A stretch of 9,115 nt of DNA from Leptospirillum sp. (lineage in GTDB: Bacteria; Nitrospirota; Leptospirillia; Leptospirillales; Leptospirillaceae). The notes beneath the pieces were generated by a model that saw nothing but the letters and a program-made list of their open reading frames with translations, did no database searches and was not told where the DNA came from. Below, piece by piece: positions 1 through 7,109 of the stretch. Both the position numbers and the translations under genes were made by a program. Each line of letters starts with the position of its first letter. The first letter of the stretch is position 1. The DNA lies in contig DAIEST010000091.1 in assembly GCA_027346125.1 (NCBI GenBank), positions 1-9,115 of the forward strand, in the 5' to 3' direction.

Positions 1-725
1 CCGCAGCGGATCCCGCCGATCCAGTCCAGGAACTTGCCCACGTGCTCTTCCCGGAAGATGGAGCCGTGCTGGGGCGCGATCATCCGGACCGGAAGCTTCC
101 GGACCCGGGCGAGCCAGGACTGGATGACCCGGTTCGTCGGAATGTACCGGCCGTGGAACCCCTCCATGTAGCGGACATGCTCCTCGAAGTTCTCCACGAA
201 CGTGGGGGTCTGGCCTTTCGGATAAACGGCGGCTCCGACATCTCCGGTAAAGAGTATCCCGGACGCGTGGTCGAACAGGTGGAAGTTTCCGGGGGAATGC
301 ATGAAGTGCGCGGGAACGAACTCCACCCGGCTCCCCGAAGGAAGCGTCAGGTTTCCGCCCCCGTCCGGGATCCCCTTGAAGCGCGAAAGATCGTTCACCC
401 CGTAATGAAGCAGAAAACGGATCCACAATTCGGAGACGTGGACCGACGCCGGCGTCATCTCGAACCACGACGCGAGACTCCCGCCGACGTCCGGATCCTG
501 GTGGCAGAGAAAAATGTTCCGGATCTCCCCCGGGTCGATCAGGTGGGAAAGGTTCACCAGTACCCGGGCAAACACCCCGAACCCCCCCGGGTCGATCAGC
601 AGTCCCTGTCCCTGGTCGATGATCAGGTACTGGTTCGCCTGCACCCCCTCCTCTTCTCCGCTCTCGTCCTTCCCCAACCACAGAAACGCATGGCCCGCAT
701 TTTCATGAAGAGATTCTGTCGACAA
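1..725 (-). CDS. ODP-like diiron protein of the metallo-beta-lactamase fold (3' end cut by window)
   Basis: 241 codons are visible from a TTG start at 725, chosen because AAGGAG lies 8 bases upstream and no earlier start fits as well. The protein has a metallo-beta-lactamase fold of the flavodiiron/ODP type. It shows the opening strand LIIDQGQGLLIDPGG (34-48), then H75-Q-D77-P-D79, H143 in AHFMHSPG, D162 in LFTGDVG and H220 in APQHG, which together would hold two irons. Classical flavodiiron proteins have HxExDH; here Glu is replaced by Asp and the last His by Val, as in the ODP group. In Treponema denticola an ODP binds O2 at a diiron site and works with a chemoreceptor, so a soluble oxygen or Fe(II) sensor is my inference. 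It lies 85 bases after fliM on the same strand with no clear terminator between, so co-transcription is likely. The window ends near the usual end of the beta-lactamase domain, so a following flavodoxin domain, which would mean an NO/O2 reductase, cannot be excluded. Confidence 0.82.
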   Translation of the reverse strand, partial: MSTESLHENAGHAFLWLGKDESGEEEGVQANQYLIIDQGQGLLIDPGGFGVFARVLVNLSHLIDPGEIRNIFLCHQDPDVGGSLASWFEMTPASVHVSELWIRFLLHYGVNDLSRFKGIPDGGGNLTLPSGSRVEFVPAHFMHSPGNFHLFDHASGILFTGDVGAAVYPKGQTPTFVENFEEHVRYMEGFHGRYIPTNRVIQSWLARVRKLPVRMIAPQHGSIFREEHVGKFLDWIGGIRC

Positions 726-810
726 AGTTCCTGCTCCTTTTGAAGAATTCTCTTCCGTTCAAGATTCCGCACCGCCCATTACAGGGCCACGTCCGAACCA
801 CGTTTTACCG

Positions 811-1833
811 TCAGGGTTCAGGGACTCCAAGCTCCTCATCCTCCTCAAAGCGGGTAGGAGGAGGAACCCGTTCCTCGACCCGGATGGCTCGATGGTGCCG
901 GAAAACCCCGGGGCGCGCCCGAAAGCGGATGATTCCCTCCACTTTCACATCCACCGGATCGGAAGCATACCTGTCCAGCATGAAGACATCCCCCGGCTTC
1001 CATCCCAGAACATCCTGAAGCGTGAACCGCGCTTCTCCCATGAAGACTTCCATCGAGAGGGGAGCTTCCTCGATCCTCTCCTGCAACCGGTTGATCCACC
1101 TGTTGTCCACTTCATACTGGTCGCTCTGGAAACCGGTATACAGCTTTTCCTTGATGGGCTCGACCGTGGAGTACGGGATGCAGATATAGATCGTACGCCC
1201 CTGTCCATCGATCTCCAGCTTGTAGGACATGGTGATCACCATTTCTGTCGGAGCCACGATGGCCGCAAACTGGGGATTGATTTCAGACCGGATGTAGGTG
1301 ATCGGCATGGGATGCACCGGTCCCCAGGCCTTCTCGAAGTCGCCGATGGCCAAATCCATGACATTGCGCGAGATCCGGGCTTCGATGGGCGAAAAATCCC
1401 GCCCTTCGATCTTGACGTGACCGCGCCCGGTTCCGCCAAACATGTGATCCACCAGGAGATAGACCATCCGGGCATCAATGATGAACAGGATATTCCGGCG
1501 CAGGGATTCGAGACGAAGAATGTTGATATTGGAAGGCATCGGGATTTTCTTGACGAAATCCCCGAACTTGACCATGTCGATTCCCTGGGGCACAAATTCG
1601 ACAGTCTTCCGGAGCGTGGCGGAAAGCGTCACCTGAAAGAAACGCGCAAACCGCTCGTTGATGATTTCAAGTGTCGGCATCCGTCCGCGAATGACCCGTT
1701 CCTGACTCGCCAGATTGTACTGGCGGACAGGCTCCCCGGGCTCGGAAGGCTTCGACTGAGTCTCGATTTCCCCTTCGGACAGTCCACGCAGGAGAGCGTT
1801 GACCTCGTCCTGGGACAGAATGCTTTCAGCCAC
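811..1833 (-). CDS. fliM: Flagellar motor switch protein FliM
   Basis: 340 residues, normal for the family. FliM forms part of the C-ring at the cytoplasmic base of the flagellum, binds phosphorylated CheY and passes the switch signal to FliG. The N-terminal CheY-binding peptide is clear (ILSQDEVNALL, 5-15), followed by a short linker. The middle CheC-like domain spans about 45-235 and carries the GGTG loop at 133-136 used for contact with FliG. The C-terminal SpoA domain spans about 254-325. The start is GTG at 1833 with GGAGG 9 bases upstream; the protein begins MAESILSQ, as expected. The C-terminal tail is short and acidic. fliM is the first gene on its strand here, divergent from the chemoreceptor gene and followed by the ODP-like gene. 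fliL and fliN, common neighbours elsewhere, are not in the window. Confidence 0.97.
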   Translation of the reverse strand: MAESILSQDEVNALLRGLSEGEIETQSKPSEPGEPVRQYNLASQERVIRGRMPTLEIINERFARFFQVTLSATLRKTVEFVPQGIDMVKFGDFVKKIPMPSNINILRLESLRRNILFIIDARMVYLLVDHMFGGTGRGHVKIEGRDFSPIEARISRNVMDLAIGDFEKAWGPVHPMPITYIRSEINPQFAAIVAPTEMVITMSYKLEIDGQGRTIYICIPYSTVEPIKEKLYTGFQSDQYEVDNRWINRLQERIEEAPLSMEVFMGEARFTLQDVLGWKPGDVFMLDRYASDPVDVKVEGIIRFRARPGVFRHHRAIRVEERVPPPTRFEEDEELGVPEP

Positions 1834-2201
1834 TCGTATTTACCTCCGATCGGTCAGAGAAGGACTTTCTCCTGTATTCTTCGGTCACTTTCAGAAAGAA
1901 CTTGAAGCGTTGTGGAGACAGACCTCTTCCAGGAGGTTCCGGAAAGATCGGGAAGCCAGATCTTACACCCCTGGCATCATTGGGGCAAAACATTCTGTCC
2001 CTGCCGGAAACGATCTCCTGAAATCCGGTGATCGTCACTCATCTGATCAAAAAATTTCCCATCCTTCCGGAACTGGGATATCCTTTCGGCCATTCATCAG
2101 GGGACCAGGAACTTTTCTTCATTTTCGGTCACGACACATCCCGTCTGCAGTCCGATCGTCCAGGGAACGCACATGGTCATTCGACACGAAGGAGAGCTTT
2201 C
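1834..2201. other. Divergent intergenic region between fliM and the chemoreceptor gene
   Basis: 368 bases without a convincing gene. They hold the ribosome sites of both flanking genes: GGAGG for fliM at 1843-1847 and AAGGAG for the chemoreceptor at 2189-2194. They also hold weak promoter-like strings near 1960-1988. I see no hairpin terminator and no clear FliA (sigma28) promoter. A 70-codon minus-strand open frame (2038-1826) has no ribosome site and is not accepted as a gene. Confidence 0.6.
1960..1988 (-). promoter_or_regulatory. Possible sigma70-type promoter for fliM
   Basis: Read on the minus strand, TTGCCC (1988-1983) is followed after 17 bases by TAAGAT (1965-1960). Each box matches 4 of 6 consensus bases at ideal spacing. 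This would give a leader of roughly 120 bases before fliM. The match is modest and may be chance. Confidence 0.3.
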
Positions 2202-3329
2202 ATGTTTTTTCGTCGCAACACACCCGATTCTTCCCCGAAGGAACCCGTTCGCTCCACTCCTTCCTCCCATGTCGGACAGAGCCCGGACAAAGATCACTCT
2301 TCCTCAGCAAAATCGCTCGAAGAACTTATCGGGCTGCTCCCGGAACTCGCGGGCACTGTTCTCGACACCCTGCAGTCCGACGGAGTGGCCATCGCCACAC
2401 CGGATACCGGGTCCGGCACCGACGGAAACCGGATTCTCTACATGAACCGGAAAATGTCCGAAATCATCGATAAAATGACGCCGGACCTCCGCCGGGAATA
2501 CGGGCTCGGCCCCGATCAGGTCTCCGGAGGTTCCATTCACCGCTTCCACAAGAACCCCGACCGTATCCGGCAGATCCTGAAGGACCTCAGGCCGGGAGAG
2601 ATCCGCTTCAATCAGATCATCCCTGTCGGCTCCATGCAAATCGCTTCGGTCTCCCGGGTCCTGACGGATCGAAACGGAAACCGGATCGGATATCTCACGG
2701 TCTTCGCCGACATCACGTCGCGCAAGCATATCCAGTCCCTCCAGAACGAAACGGAAGCGATCGCCAGAAAGAGCGACCAGATGGTCTCACTGATCCAGGA
2801 TCTTTCCGTCCGGGCCGACAACGGGAAGGATGTGATCCTGAACATGAGCCATGGCGTTCTGGACAACGAGAATGCAATGCAACAGCTGGGAGAAGTGGTC
2901 GACATTCTGGGAAAGCGTTCGGGAGAGATCGGATCCATTATCGAAACCATCGGCCAGATTGCCTCGCAGACAAACCTTCTCGCCCTGAATGCCGCCATCG
3001 AAGCGGCACGGGCAGGAGAACAGGGAAGAGGATTCGCGGTGGTGGCGGACGAAGTCAGAAAACTGGCGGAACGGACGGCTCAGGCCACGAAGGAAATCGA
3101 ATCGACCATCCGGAAAGTCCAGGACGAAACCAGAAAAACGGTCTATCTTCTTGAAGAAAGCCGTTCGAGAACCGCGAAGAACAGGGATCTGGCCTCCCAG
3201 ACCGGCGCGGTCCTGAAAGAGATCCAGTCCGGACACAGTGCACTGCTGGACGAGATGACAAACATCGCACAGGCCGCAGCGACCCAGGACCGGACCATCA
3301 AGACTTACATGAAAGAGGCCGGGCAGTGA
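2202..3329 (+). CDS. Soluble PAS-containing methyl-accepting chemotaxis protein
   Basis: 375 residues from ATG 2202, chosen because AAGGAG lies 7 bases upstream; the open frame runs 58 codons further up, but that stretch looks non-coding. No membrane segment is present, so the receptor is cytoplasmic. After a polar, disordered N-terminus (1-40) comes one PAS-like domain (about 50-175), with MNRKMSEII matching the usual LYxN-type strand and a closing YLTVFADITSRK. Coiled-coil helices follow, then the highly conserved signalling hairpin (about 252-293, with ASQTNLLALNAAIEAARAGE at its core) and the descending helix to the C-terminus. The hairpin is the part that binds CheA and CheW. Within the PAS region GSIHRFHKNP (110-119) carries two histidines that might hold a cofactor; this is speculation. 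The protein lacks a C-terminal CheR-binding pentapeptide. The ligand is unknown; redox or oxygen sensing fits the PAS fold and the nearby ODP-like gene. Confidence 0.95.
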   Translation: MFFRRNTPDSSPKEPVRSTPSSHVGQSPDKDHSSSAKSLEELIGLLPELAGTVLDTLQSDGVAIATPDTGSGTDGNRILYMNRKMSEIIDKMTPDLRREYGLGPDQVSGGSIHRFHKNPDRIRQILKDLRPGEIRFNQIIPVGSMQIASVSRVLTDRNGNRIGYLTVFADITSRKHIQSLQNETEAIARKSDQMVSLIQDLSVRADNGKDVILNMSHGVLDNENAMQQLGEVVDILGKRSGEIGSIIETIGQIASQTNLLALNAAIEAARAGEQGRGFAVVADEVRKLAERTAQATKEIESTIRKVQDETRKTVYLLEESRSRTAKNRDLASQTGAVLKEIQSGHSALLDEMTNIAQAAATQDRTIKTYMKEAGQ

Positions 3330-3349
3330 CCCGGACACAGTTGTCCGGG
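3330..3349. terminator. Hairpin between convergent genes, possible bidirectional terminator
   Basis: A perfect 8-bp stem, CCCGGACA / TGTCCGGG with a CAGT loop, begins one base after the chemoreceptor stop codon and lies 14 bases past the adaptor stop on the other strand. Position and symmetry suit a shared terminator. No T-run follows on either strand, so it is not a classical intrinsic terminator. Confidence 0.45.
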
Positions 3350-3362
3350 ACTTCCCCGCAGA

Positions 3363-4490
3363 CTACATGAACCTCCCGTGGCTCTTCCGATCCTTCCCCA
3401 TCCGGTCGCGGACCACCACACGGTCGCCCGGGCGGAGTCCTCCGGACCGCACAACCGACACCAGTCCGTCCGTAGCTCCCGTTTCAACCGGAACCGGAAC
3501 GATTTTCCCCCCCTCGATCTTGAAAACCAGTGTCTGGTGGCGGTACTTCGAAAGGTCGATCGACTTCAGGTACCGGTCCGAAGGACGGAATACCAGGGCT
3601 CCGTTCGGCACCAGAATCCTGTTTTTCAGCACACCGACATGAAGCGTCACCAGTGACGTCATCCCCGGCTTGAGGGACAGGTCCGGGTTCGAAACCCGGG
3701 AAACCACATCATAGGTCACGACGTGGGAAACGGTCTTCGGATGGACCCGGACCATGGTGACGATCCCCCGATAGATCCGGCCGGGATAGGCCGGAACCTG
3801 GAACGTGACCGTCTGGCCCTCGCGGACATCGCCGATGTCGGACTCCGACACACGGGTATCCAGTCGCATCTCGGAGAGGTCGTGGACGATGGTGAAGAGC
3901 TTCGGAGTCCGGAACGCAGCCGTCACGGTCTGCCCGACCTGGACCTGCCGGGAGATGACAATCCCGTCGATCGGCGCCCGGATCGTCGTGTATCGCAGAT
4001 TGGCCCTGGCAAGGGAAAGACCCGCCTTCAACTCTTCCTCGTTCGACCGGTCCATAGACAGATTGCCCTGATCCTGATCGTATACGTTCTGGGCAATGAT
4101 GTGTTTTTTGAGGAGATCCGAATCCCGCTTCAGGGACAGGCGATCCAGCAGGATCCGGGTCTGGACCTTCCTGAGATTCGAACGGGCTTCCAGCACCTGG
4201 GCCCGGTAGATCTCCGGATCGATCTGGGCCAGGATATCTCCCTTGCGGACCCGGCTGTTGAACTCCGCCCGGATATCGGTAATGATCCCGCTGACCTGGG
4301 CTCCGACATGAACGGTCTTCAATGCCTTCAGCCGGCCCGTCGCCGTGACTTTGCGCTCCAGGTCCCCCAGGAGGACCGGACGCGTCACGAAAGACCGGTC
4401 CACCGGAGCCGGACGGGAATACCACTTCCATCCCAGAAAGGCGAGAACAAGAACCAGGACCGCGACACCGACCAGACCTTTTCTTTTCAT
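3363..4490 (-). CDS. MacA-like periplasmic adaptor (membrane fusion) protein
   Basis: 375 residues, typical for the HlyD/MacA adaptor family. These proteins sit in the periplasm and join an inner-membrane ABC transporter to an outer-membrane TolC-type channel. An N-terminal membrane anchor is visible (about 5-22, GLVGVAVLVLVLAFLGW). The biotinyl-lipoyl half-motifs are at about 63-91 (VGAQVSG through DPEIYRAQ) and 168-187 (TTIRAPIDGIV), with a helical hairpin of about 75 residues between them. Beta-barrel and membrane-proximal domains follow to the C-terminus, including LVPNGALVFR and GLRPGDRVVV. The start is ATG with a GAGGA element about 11 bases upstream. It follows the permease gene after 36 bases, is last in the operon, and ends opposite the chemoreceptor gene. 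Macrolide export, the namesake role of MacA, is only one possible function; the substrate cannot be read from the sequence. Confidence 0.93.
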   Translation of the reverse strand: MKRKGLVGVAVLVLVLAFLGWKWYSRPAPVDRSFVTRPVLLGDLERKVTATGRLKALKTVHVGAQVSGIITDIRAEFNSRVRKGDILAQIDPEIYRAQVLEARSNLRKVQTRILLDRLSLKRDSDLLKKHIIAQNVYDQDQGNLSMDRSNEEELKAGLSLARANLRYTTIRAPIDGIVISRQVQVGQTVTAAFRTPKLFTIVHDLSEMRLDTRVSESDIGDVREGQTVTFQVPAYPGRIYRGIVTMVRVHPKTVSHVVTYDVVSRVSNPDLSLKPGMTSLVTLHVGVLKNRILVPNGALVFRPSDRYLKSIDLSKYRHQTLVFKIEGGKIVPVPVETGATDGLVSVVRSGGLRPGDRVVVRDRMGKDRKSHGRFM

Positions 4491-4526
4491 CTTCCGGACT
4501 GTCCTCTTTCCAGAAATTTCGACACC

Positions 4527-5735
4527 CTATTCATACCGGAGCGCCGTCATGGGATCCAGTCTCGAAGCGAGAACCGCCGGATAAAGACCGAATATCATTC
4601 CCAATAACCCCGAAAAAATCAGGGTTCCCGACATGAACGCAAGAGGGTATGGGGCGGGCCAGCCAACCGTTTCCCTCAGGAGAACGATGCCCAGGATACC
4701 CAGACAGACGCCGATCAGCCCTCCGGCCAGCGACAGGACAGAGCTTTCCACCAGGAACTGGGCCACGATGTCGGAAGGTCGGGCACCGATGGCCATCCGG
4801 ATCCCGATCTCCCGGGTCCGTTCACGCACGGACACCAGCATGATGTTCATGATCCCGATCCCGCCCACCAGAAGAGAGATGGAGGCAATCGCCCCCAGGA
4901 GAAGGGTCAGGACAAACGCCATCCGGTCCGCCGTCCGCGTAATGTCCGACATGGGGTGAACAGAAAAGTCGGGGCGCCCTCCCGGAAGGATGTGGTGACG
5001 CAGACGAAGGAGACGGTCTATTTCCCTCCGGGCCTCCCCAATCCGGTCGATTCCTGCGGCATTCGCGAGAACGACCCCCACATAAGTGACCCCCATGATC
5101 TGGGACTGGAGCGTTGTGATCGGAATGACCACCATATCGTCCTGGTTCATCCCCATCGGAGACTGCCCCTTTGGGCTCAGGATGCCGATCACGCGAAAAG
5201 GGGAATGGTTGATCTGGATCCAGCGACCGACCGGATCCGTAAACCCGAACAGGTGGCGCGCCACCATCCGGCCCAGCACCGCCACACGATCCATCCCGGC
5301 AACATCCGACCGGGAAAAGAAGGTCCCCCGCGACAGTTCCCAGTTCCGCACCGACAGATAGGTGGATTCCGTTCCCAGAATCACGGTGGACCAGTTCGAA
5401 GTCGAGGACAGGACCTGTCCCGCAGTCCTGAGCGCTGCCGACACCTCCAGGATGGACGGACAGCCCTGCCGGATCGCCCGGGCATCGTCCAGCGTCAGGG
5501 AGGTATCTGTCCCTCCCCCGACCTGGGCTCCGGAATCGGTCACGCTTCCGGGAATCACCACCAGCAGGTTCGGACCAAGGTTCCTGATGCTGTCCAGAAC
5601 CAGACGGCGGGCGCCCATCCCGAGCGCGACCAGCAGGATCACGGAAGCCGTCCCGATGACGATTCCCAGCATCGTCAAAACCGTCCGGAAAGGATTCCTG
5701 ACGAGAGACCTGAACGCAAGCCCGACCATATTCAT
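4527..5735 (-). CDS. MacB/FtsX-type ABC transporter permease without fused ATPase
   Basis: 402 residues. The layout is that of the membrane half of MacB: a first membrane helix at about 19-41, a large periplasmic domain (about 45-270), then three membrane helices at about 273-300, 325-353 and 366-390. The family signature after the second helix is clear (SVRERTREIGIRMAIGAR, 302-319; this loop couples to the ATPase), as is the ending YPAVLASRLDPMTALRYE. Canonical MacB has an ATPase fused at the N-terminus (about 650 residues in total); here the ATPase is the separate gene just upstream, and this ATG overlaps its TGA (ATGA), so the two are translationally coupled. MacB-type permeases act by mechanotransmission and move substrate from the periplasm through the adaptor to an outer-membrane channel. 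The substrate is unknown; lipoprotein-release LolCE proteins are relatives, but the adjacent adaptor argues for an exporter. Confidence 0.93.
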   Translation of the reverse strand: MNMVGLAFRSLVRNPFRTVLTMLGIVIGTASVILLVALGMGARRLVLDSIRNLGPNLLVVIPGSVTDSGAQVGGGTDTSLTLDDARAIRQGCPSILEVSAALRTAGQVLSSTSNWSTVILGTESTYLSVRNWELSRGTFFSRSDVAGMDRVAVLGRMVARHLFGFTDPVGRWIQINHSPFRVIGILSPKGQSPMGMNQDDMVVIPITTLQSQIMGVTYVGVVLANAAGIDRIGEARREIDRLLRLRHHILPGGRPDFSVHPMSDITRTADRMAFVLTLLLGAIASISLLVGGIGIMNIMLVSVRERTREIGIRMAIGARPSDIVAQFLVESSVLSLAGGLIGVCLGILGIVLLRETVGWPAPYPLAFMSGTLIFSGLLGMIFGLYPAVLASRLDPMTALRYE

Positions 5736-6436
5736 CCGGACTCTTCCCGAACGATCCGGCCGTCCTTCATGCGGACGCGGAACCCGGCCCGGGCCGCGAC
5801 ATTGTGGTCGTGGGTGACAAGAAGCAGGGTGAACCGGTTCTGCTCGCGCAGATTCTCGAGGAGTCCCAGGATCTCCCGGGAAGAAGAGGAGTCCAGGTTG
5901 CCCGTCGGCTCGTCCGCCAGGACAAGCCCTGGCTCCGTGACGAGCGCCCTCGCAATGGCAACCCGTTGCTGCTGCCCCCCCGAAAGCTGGGACGGAAAGT
6001 GAAGGTCCCGGCCGGAGAGGCCGACCATGTCCAGCATGTTGCGGGCACGTTCCCGACGCTCACGGGCGGGTACCTTCCGGTACAGGAGGGGCATCTCGAC
6101 ATTTTCAAGGGCCGTGGTGCGACCGATCAGCTGAAAATTCTGGAAAATGAATCCGATGCGCCGATTCCGGATCAGCGCCCGCTCGGCCGTCCCAAGCGAT
6201 TCGGTCTGTTCGCCCTCGAGCCAGACCTCGCCGGAGGTCGGGCGCTCCAGAAGCCCCATGATGTAGAGCAATGTCGACTTCCCGGAACCCGATGCCCCCA
6301 CCAGAGCCCAATGGGCACCGGAAGGAATACAGAGACTGATTCCCGACAGGGCGGAGAGCGTCTCGTCCCCCACCTGAAACTTCCGGGTGACATCCAGAAG
6401 CCGAACCTCGACCCCCTGTACGGCTCTATCGGACAT
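5732..6436 (-). CDS. ABC transporter ATP-binding protein (MacB/LolD type)
   Basis: 234 residues, complete. All nucleotide-binding elements are present: Walker A GASGSGKST (47-55), Q-loop Gln99 in FQNFQL, signature LSGGQ (151-155), Walker B LVLADE (171-176) followed by PTGNLDS, and the switch His209 in VTHD. The run ADEPTGNLDS is characteristic of the MacB/LolD/FtsE subfamily that pairs with FtsX-like permeases. It would sit on the cytoplasmic face and drive the permease encoded by the next gene, whose ATG overlaps this stop by 4 bases. The ATG at 6436 lies 26 bases after the pyrophosphatase stop. The ribosome site is poor (G-rich, no clear AGGAG), so translation may depend on reading through from ppa. 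Confidence 0.95.
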   Translation of the reverse strand: MSDRAVQGVEVRLLDVTRKFQVGDETLSALSGISLCIPSGAHWALVGASGSGKSTLLYIMGLLERPTSGEVWLEGEQTESLGTAERALIRNRRIGFIFQNFQLIGRTTALENVEMPLLYRKVPARERRERARNMLDMVGLSGRDLHFPSQLSGGQQQRVAIARALVTEPGLVLADEPTGNLDSSSSREILGLLENLREQNRFTLLLVTHDHNVAARAGFRVRMKDGRIVREESG

Positions 6437-6462
6437 TCCCGGACCCGACCCCCCGTTGCCCG

Positions 6463-7011
6463 CTACTTTCCGGCAATCAGACGATCCCGGTTTTTCAGGT
6501 AAAGATCGCGGGCTTCAAGAAGCGCTTTCTTGGCCTCCACATTTCCCTCGATCCCGTTCACGGACACCGGCTTTTTCTCCAGGATCTTGTAATCCTCGAG
6601 AAACCGCTGGATCTTTTTCAGCAGATGGGGAGGGGCATCCTCGACATGCCGATAGACGTTATACATAGGGTCTTTGGCGAGCACGGCCAGAATCTTGTCG
6701 TCGTTCTCCCCCCCGTCGACCATTCTCAGGATACCGATCGGACGGACGCGGGCAATCACCCCGGAATCCAGCGACTCCTCCCCCAGGACAAAGACATCGA
6801 GCGGATCCCCGTCCTCGCAGTACGTCCCGGGAATCAGTCCGTAATTTGCCGGATAATACACCGCACTGTGAAGAATACGGTCCACCCGGATCAAGCCGGT
6901 TTCCTTGTCCAGTTCATATTTGACCCGACTCCGGCAGGGAATTTCGATCAGGACGTCGAACTCGTGGGGAAACTCGTCTCCAAGGGACAGATCATGCCAG
7001 GGGTTGAACAC
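6463..7011 (-). CDS. ppa: Inorganic pyrophosphatase, family I
   Basis: 182 residues, the usual bacterial length. The enzyme hydrolyses pyrophosphate to two phosphates in the cytoplasm and so pulls forward DNA, RNA and protein synthesis. Active-site residues align well with the E. coli enzyme: E23 in IEIP, K31 and E33 in KYE, R42, Y57 in YPANYG, the metal-binding EDGDPLD (66-72, D67, D69, D72), D99, D104 and K106 in the GGENDDK region, and Y141-K142. The start is GTG at 7011 with AAGGAG 7 bases upstream. It lies 98 bases after the PilZ-like gene and directly before the exporter genes. Why a housekeeping enzyme leads an exporter operon is not evident, and the link may be only shared transcription. 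Confidence 0.96.
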   Translation of the reverse strand: MFNPWHDLSLGDEFPHEFDVLIEIPCRSRVKYELDKETGLIRVDRILHSAVYYPANYGLIPGTYCEDGDPLDVFVLGEESLDSGVIARVRPIGILRMVDGGENDDKILAVLAKDPMYNVYRHVEDAPPHLLKKIQRFLEDYKILEKKPVSVNGIEGNVEAKKALLEARDLYLKNRDRLIAGK

Positions 7012-7042
7012 GGGGAAGCTCCTTTCTGGAAGCTGGGGGTCA

Positions 7043-7087
7043 GGGAATCGGCACGAAAGACATCACGGGCTAGACTACCCGATTCCC
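7043..7087. repeat. Inverted repeat between the PilZ-like gene and ppa
   Basis: GGGAATCGG (7043-7051) and CCGATTCCC (7079-7087) form a perfect 9-bp inverted repeat with a 27-base spacer. In the minus-strand transcript a competing short hairpin, CGGG/CCCG, shares part of one arm. It sits in the 98-base gap just upstream of the ppa ribosome site, so it could be a leader structure or an mRNA-processing site. No T-run follows. Confidence 0.5.
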
Positions 7088-7109
7088 GTTCCGGAGGCAA
7101 CGTCAGAGC

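Noticed and set aside
42..743. Plus-strand open frame of 233 codons at the left edge
   Set aside because: It is the mirror of the ODP-like gene on the minus strand, whose metal-ligand motifs identify the true coding strand.
892..1905. Long plus-strand open frame (337 codons)
   Set aside because: It lies antisense over fliM, which is certain from its domains; the antisense protein has no plausible composition and no ribosome site.
1987..2014. Possible FliA (sigma28) promoter on the plus strand, CAAA ... GCCGGAAA
   Set aside because: The spacing is two bases too short and both boxes are poor matches.
1826..2038. 70-codon minus-strand open frame just before fliM
   Set aside because: A GTG start without a ribosome site, weak codon bias and no resemblance to FliL, the protein often encoded before FliM.
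2028..2201. 58-codon upstream extension of the chemoreceptor
   Set aside because: The ATG at 2202 has AAGGAG at the right distance; the extension has no ribosome site and no family resemblance.
3723..4607. Plus-strand open frame of 294 codons
   Set aside because: It is antisense to the adaptor gene; the protein is rich in Asp, Arg and Gly without any domain.
4956..6002. Plus-strand open frame of 348 codons
   Set aside because: It is antisense to the permease and ATPase genes and looks like a mirror frame of GC-rich DNA.
7061..7096. Possible sigma70 promoter for ppa on the minus strand, TTGCCT-17-TAGTCT
   Set aside because: Only 4 and 3 consensus matches, inside a structured leader; not better than chance in GC-rich DNA.
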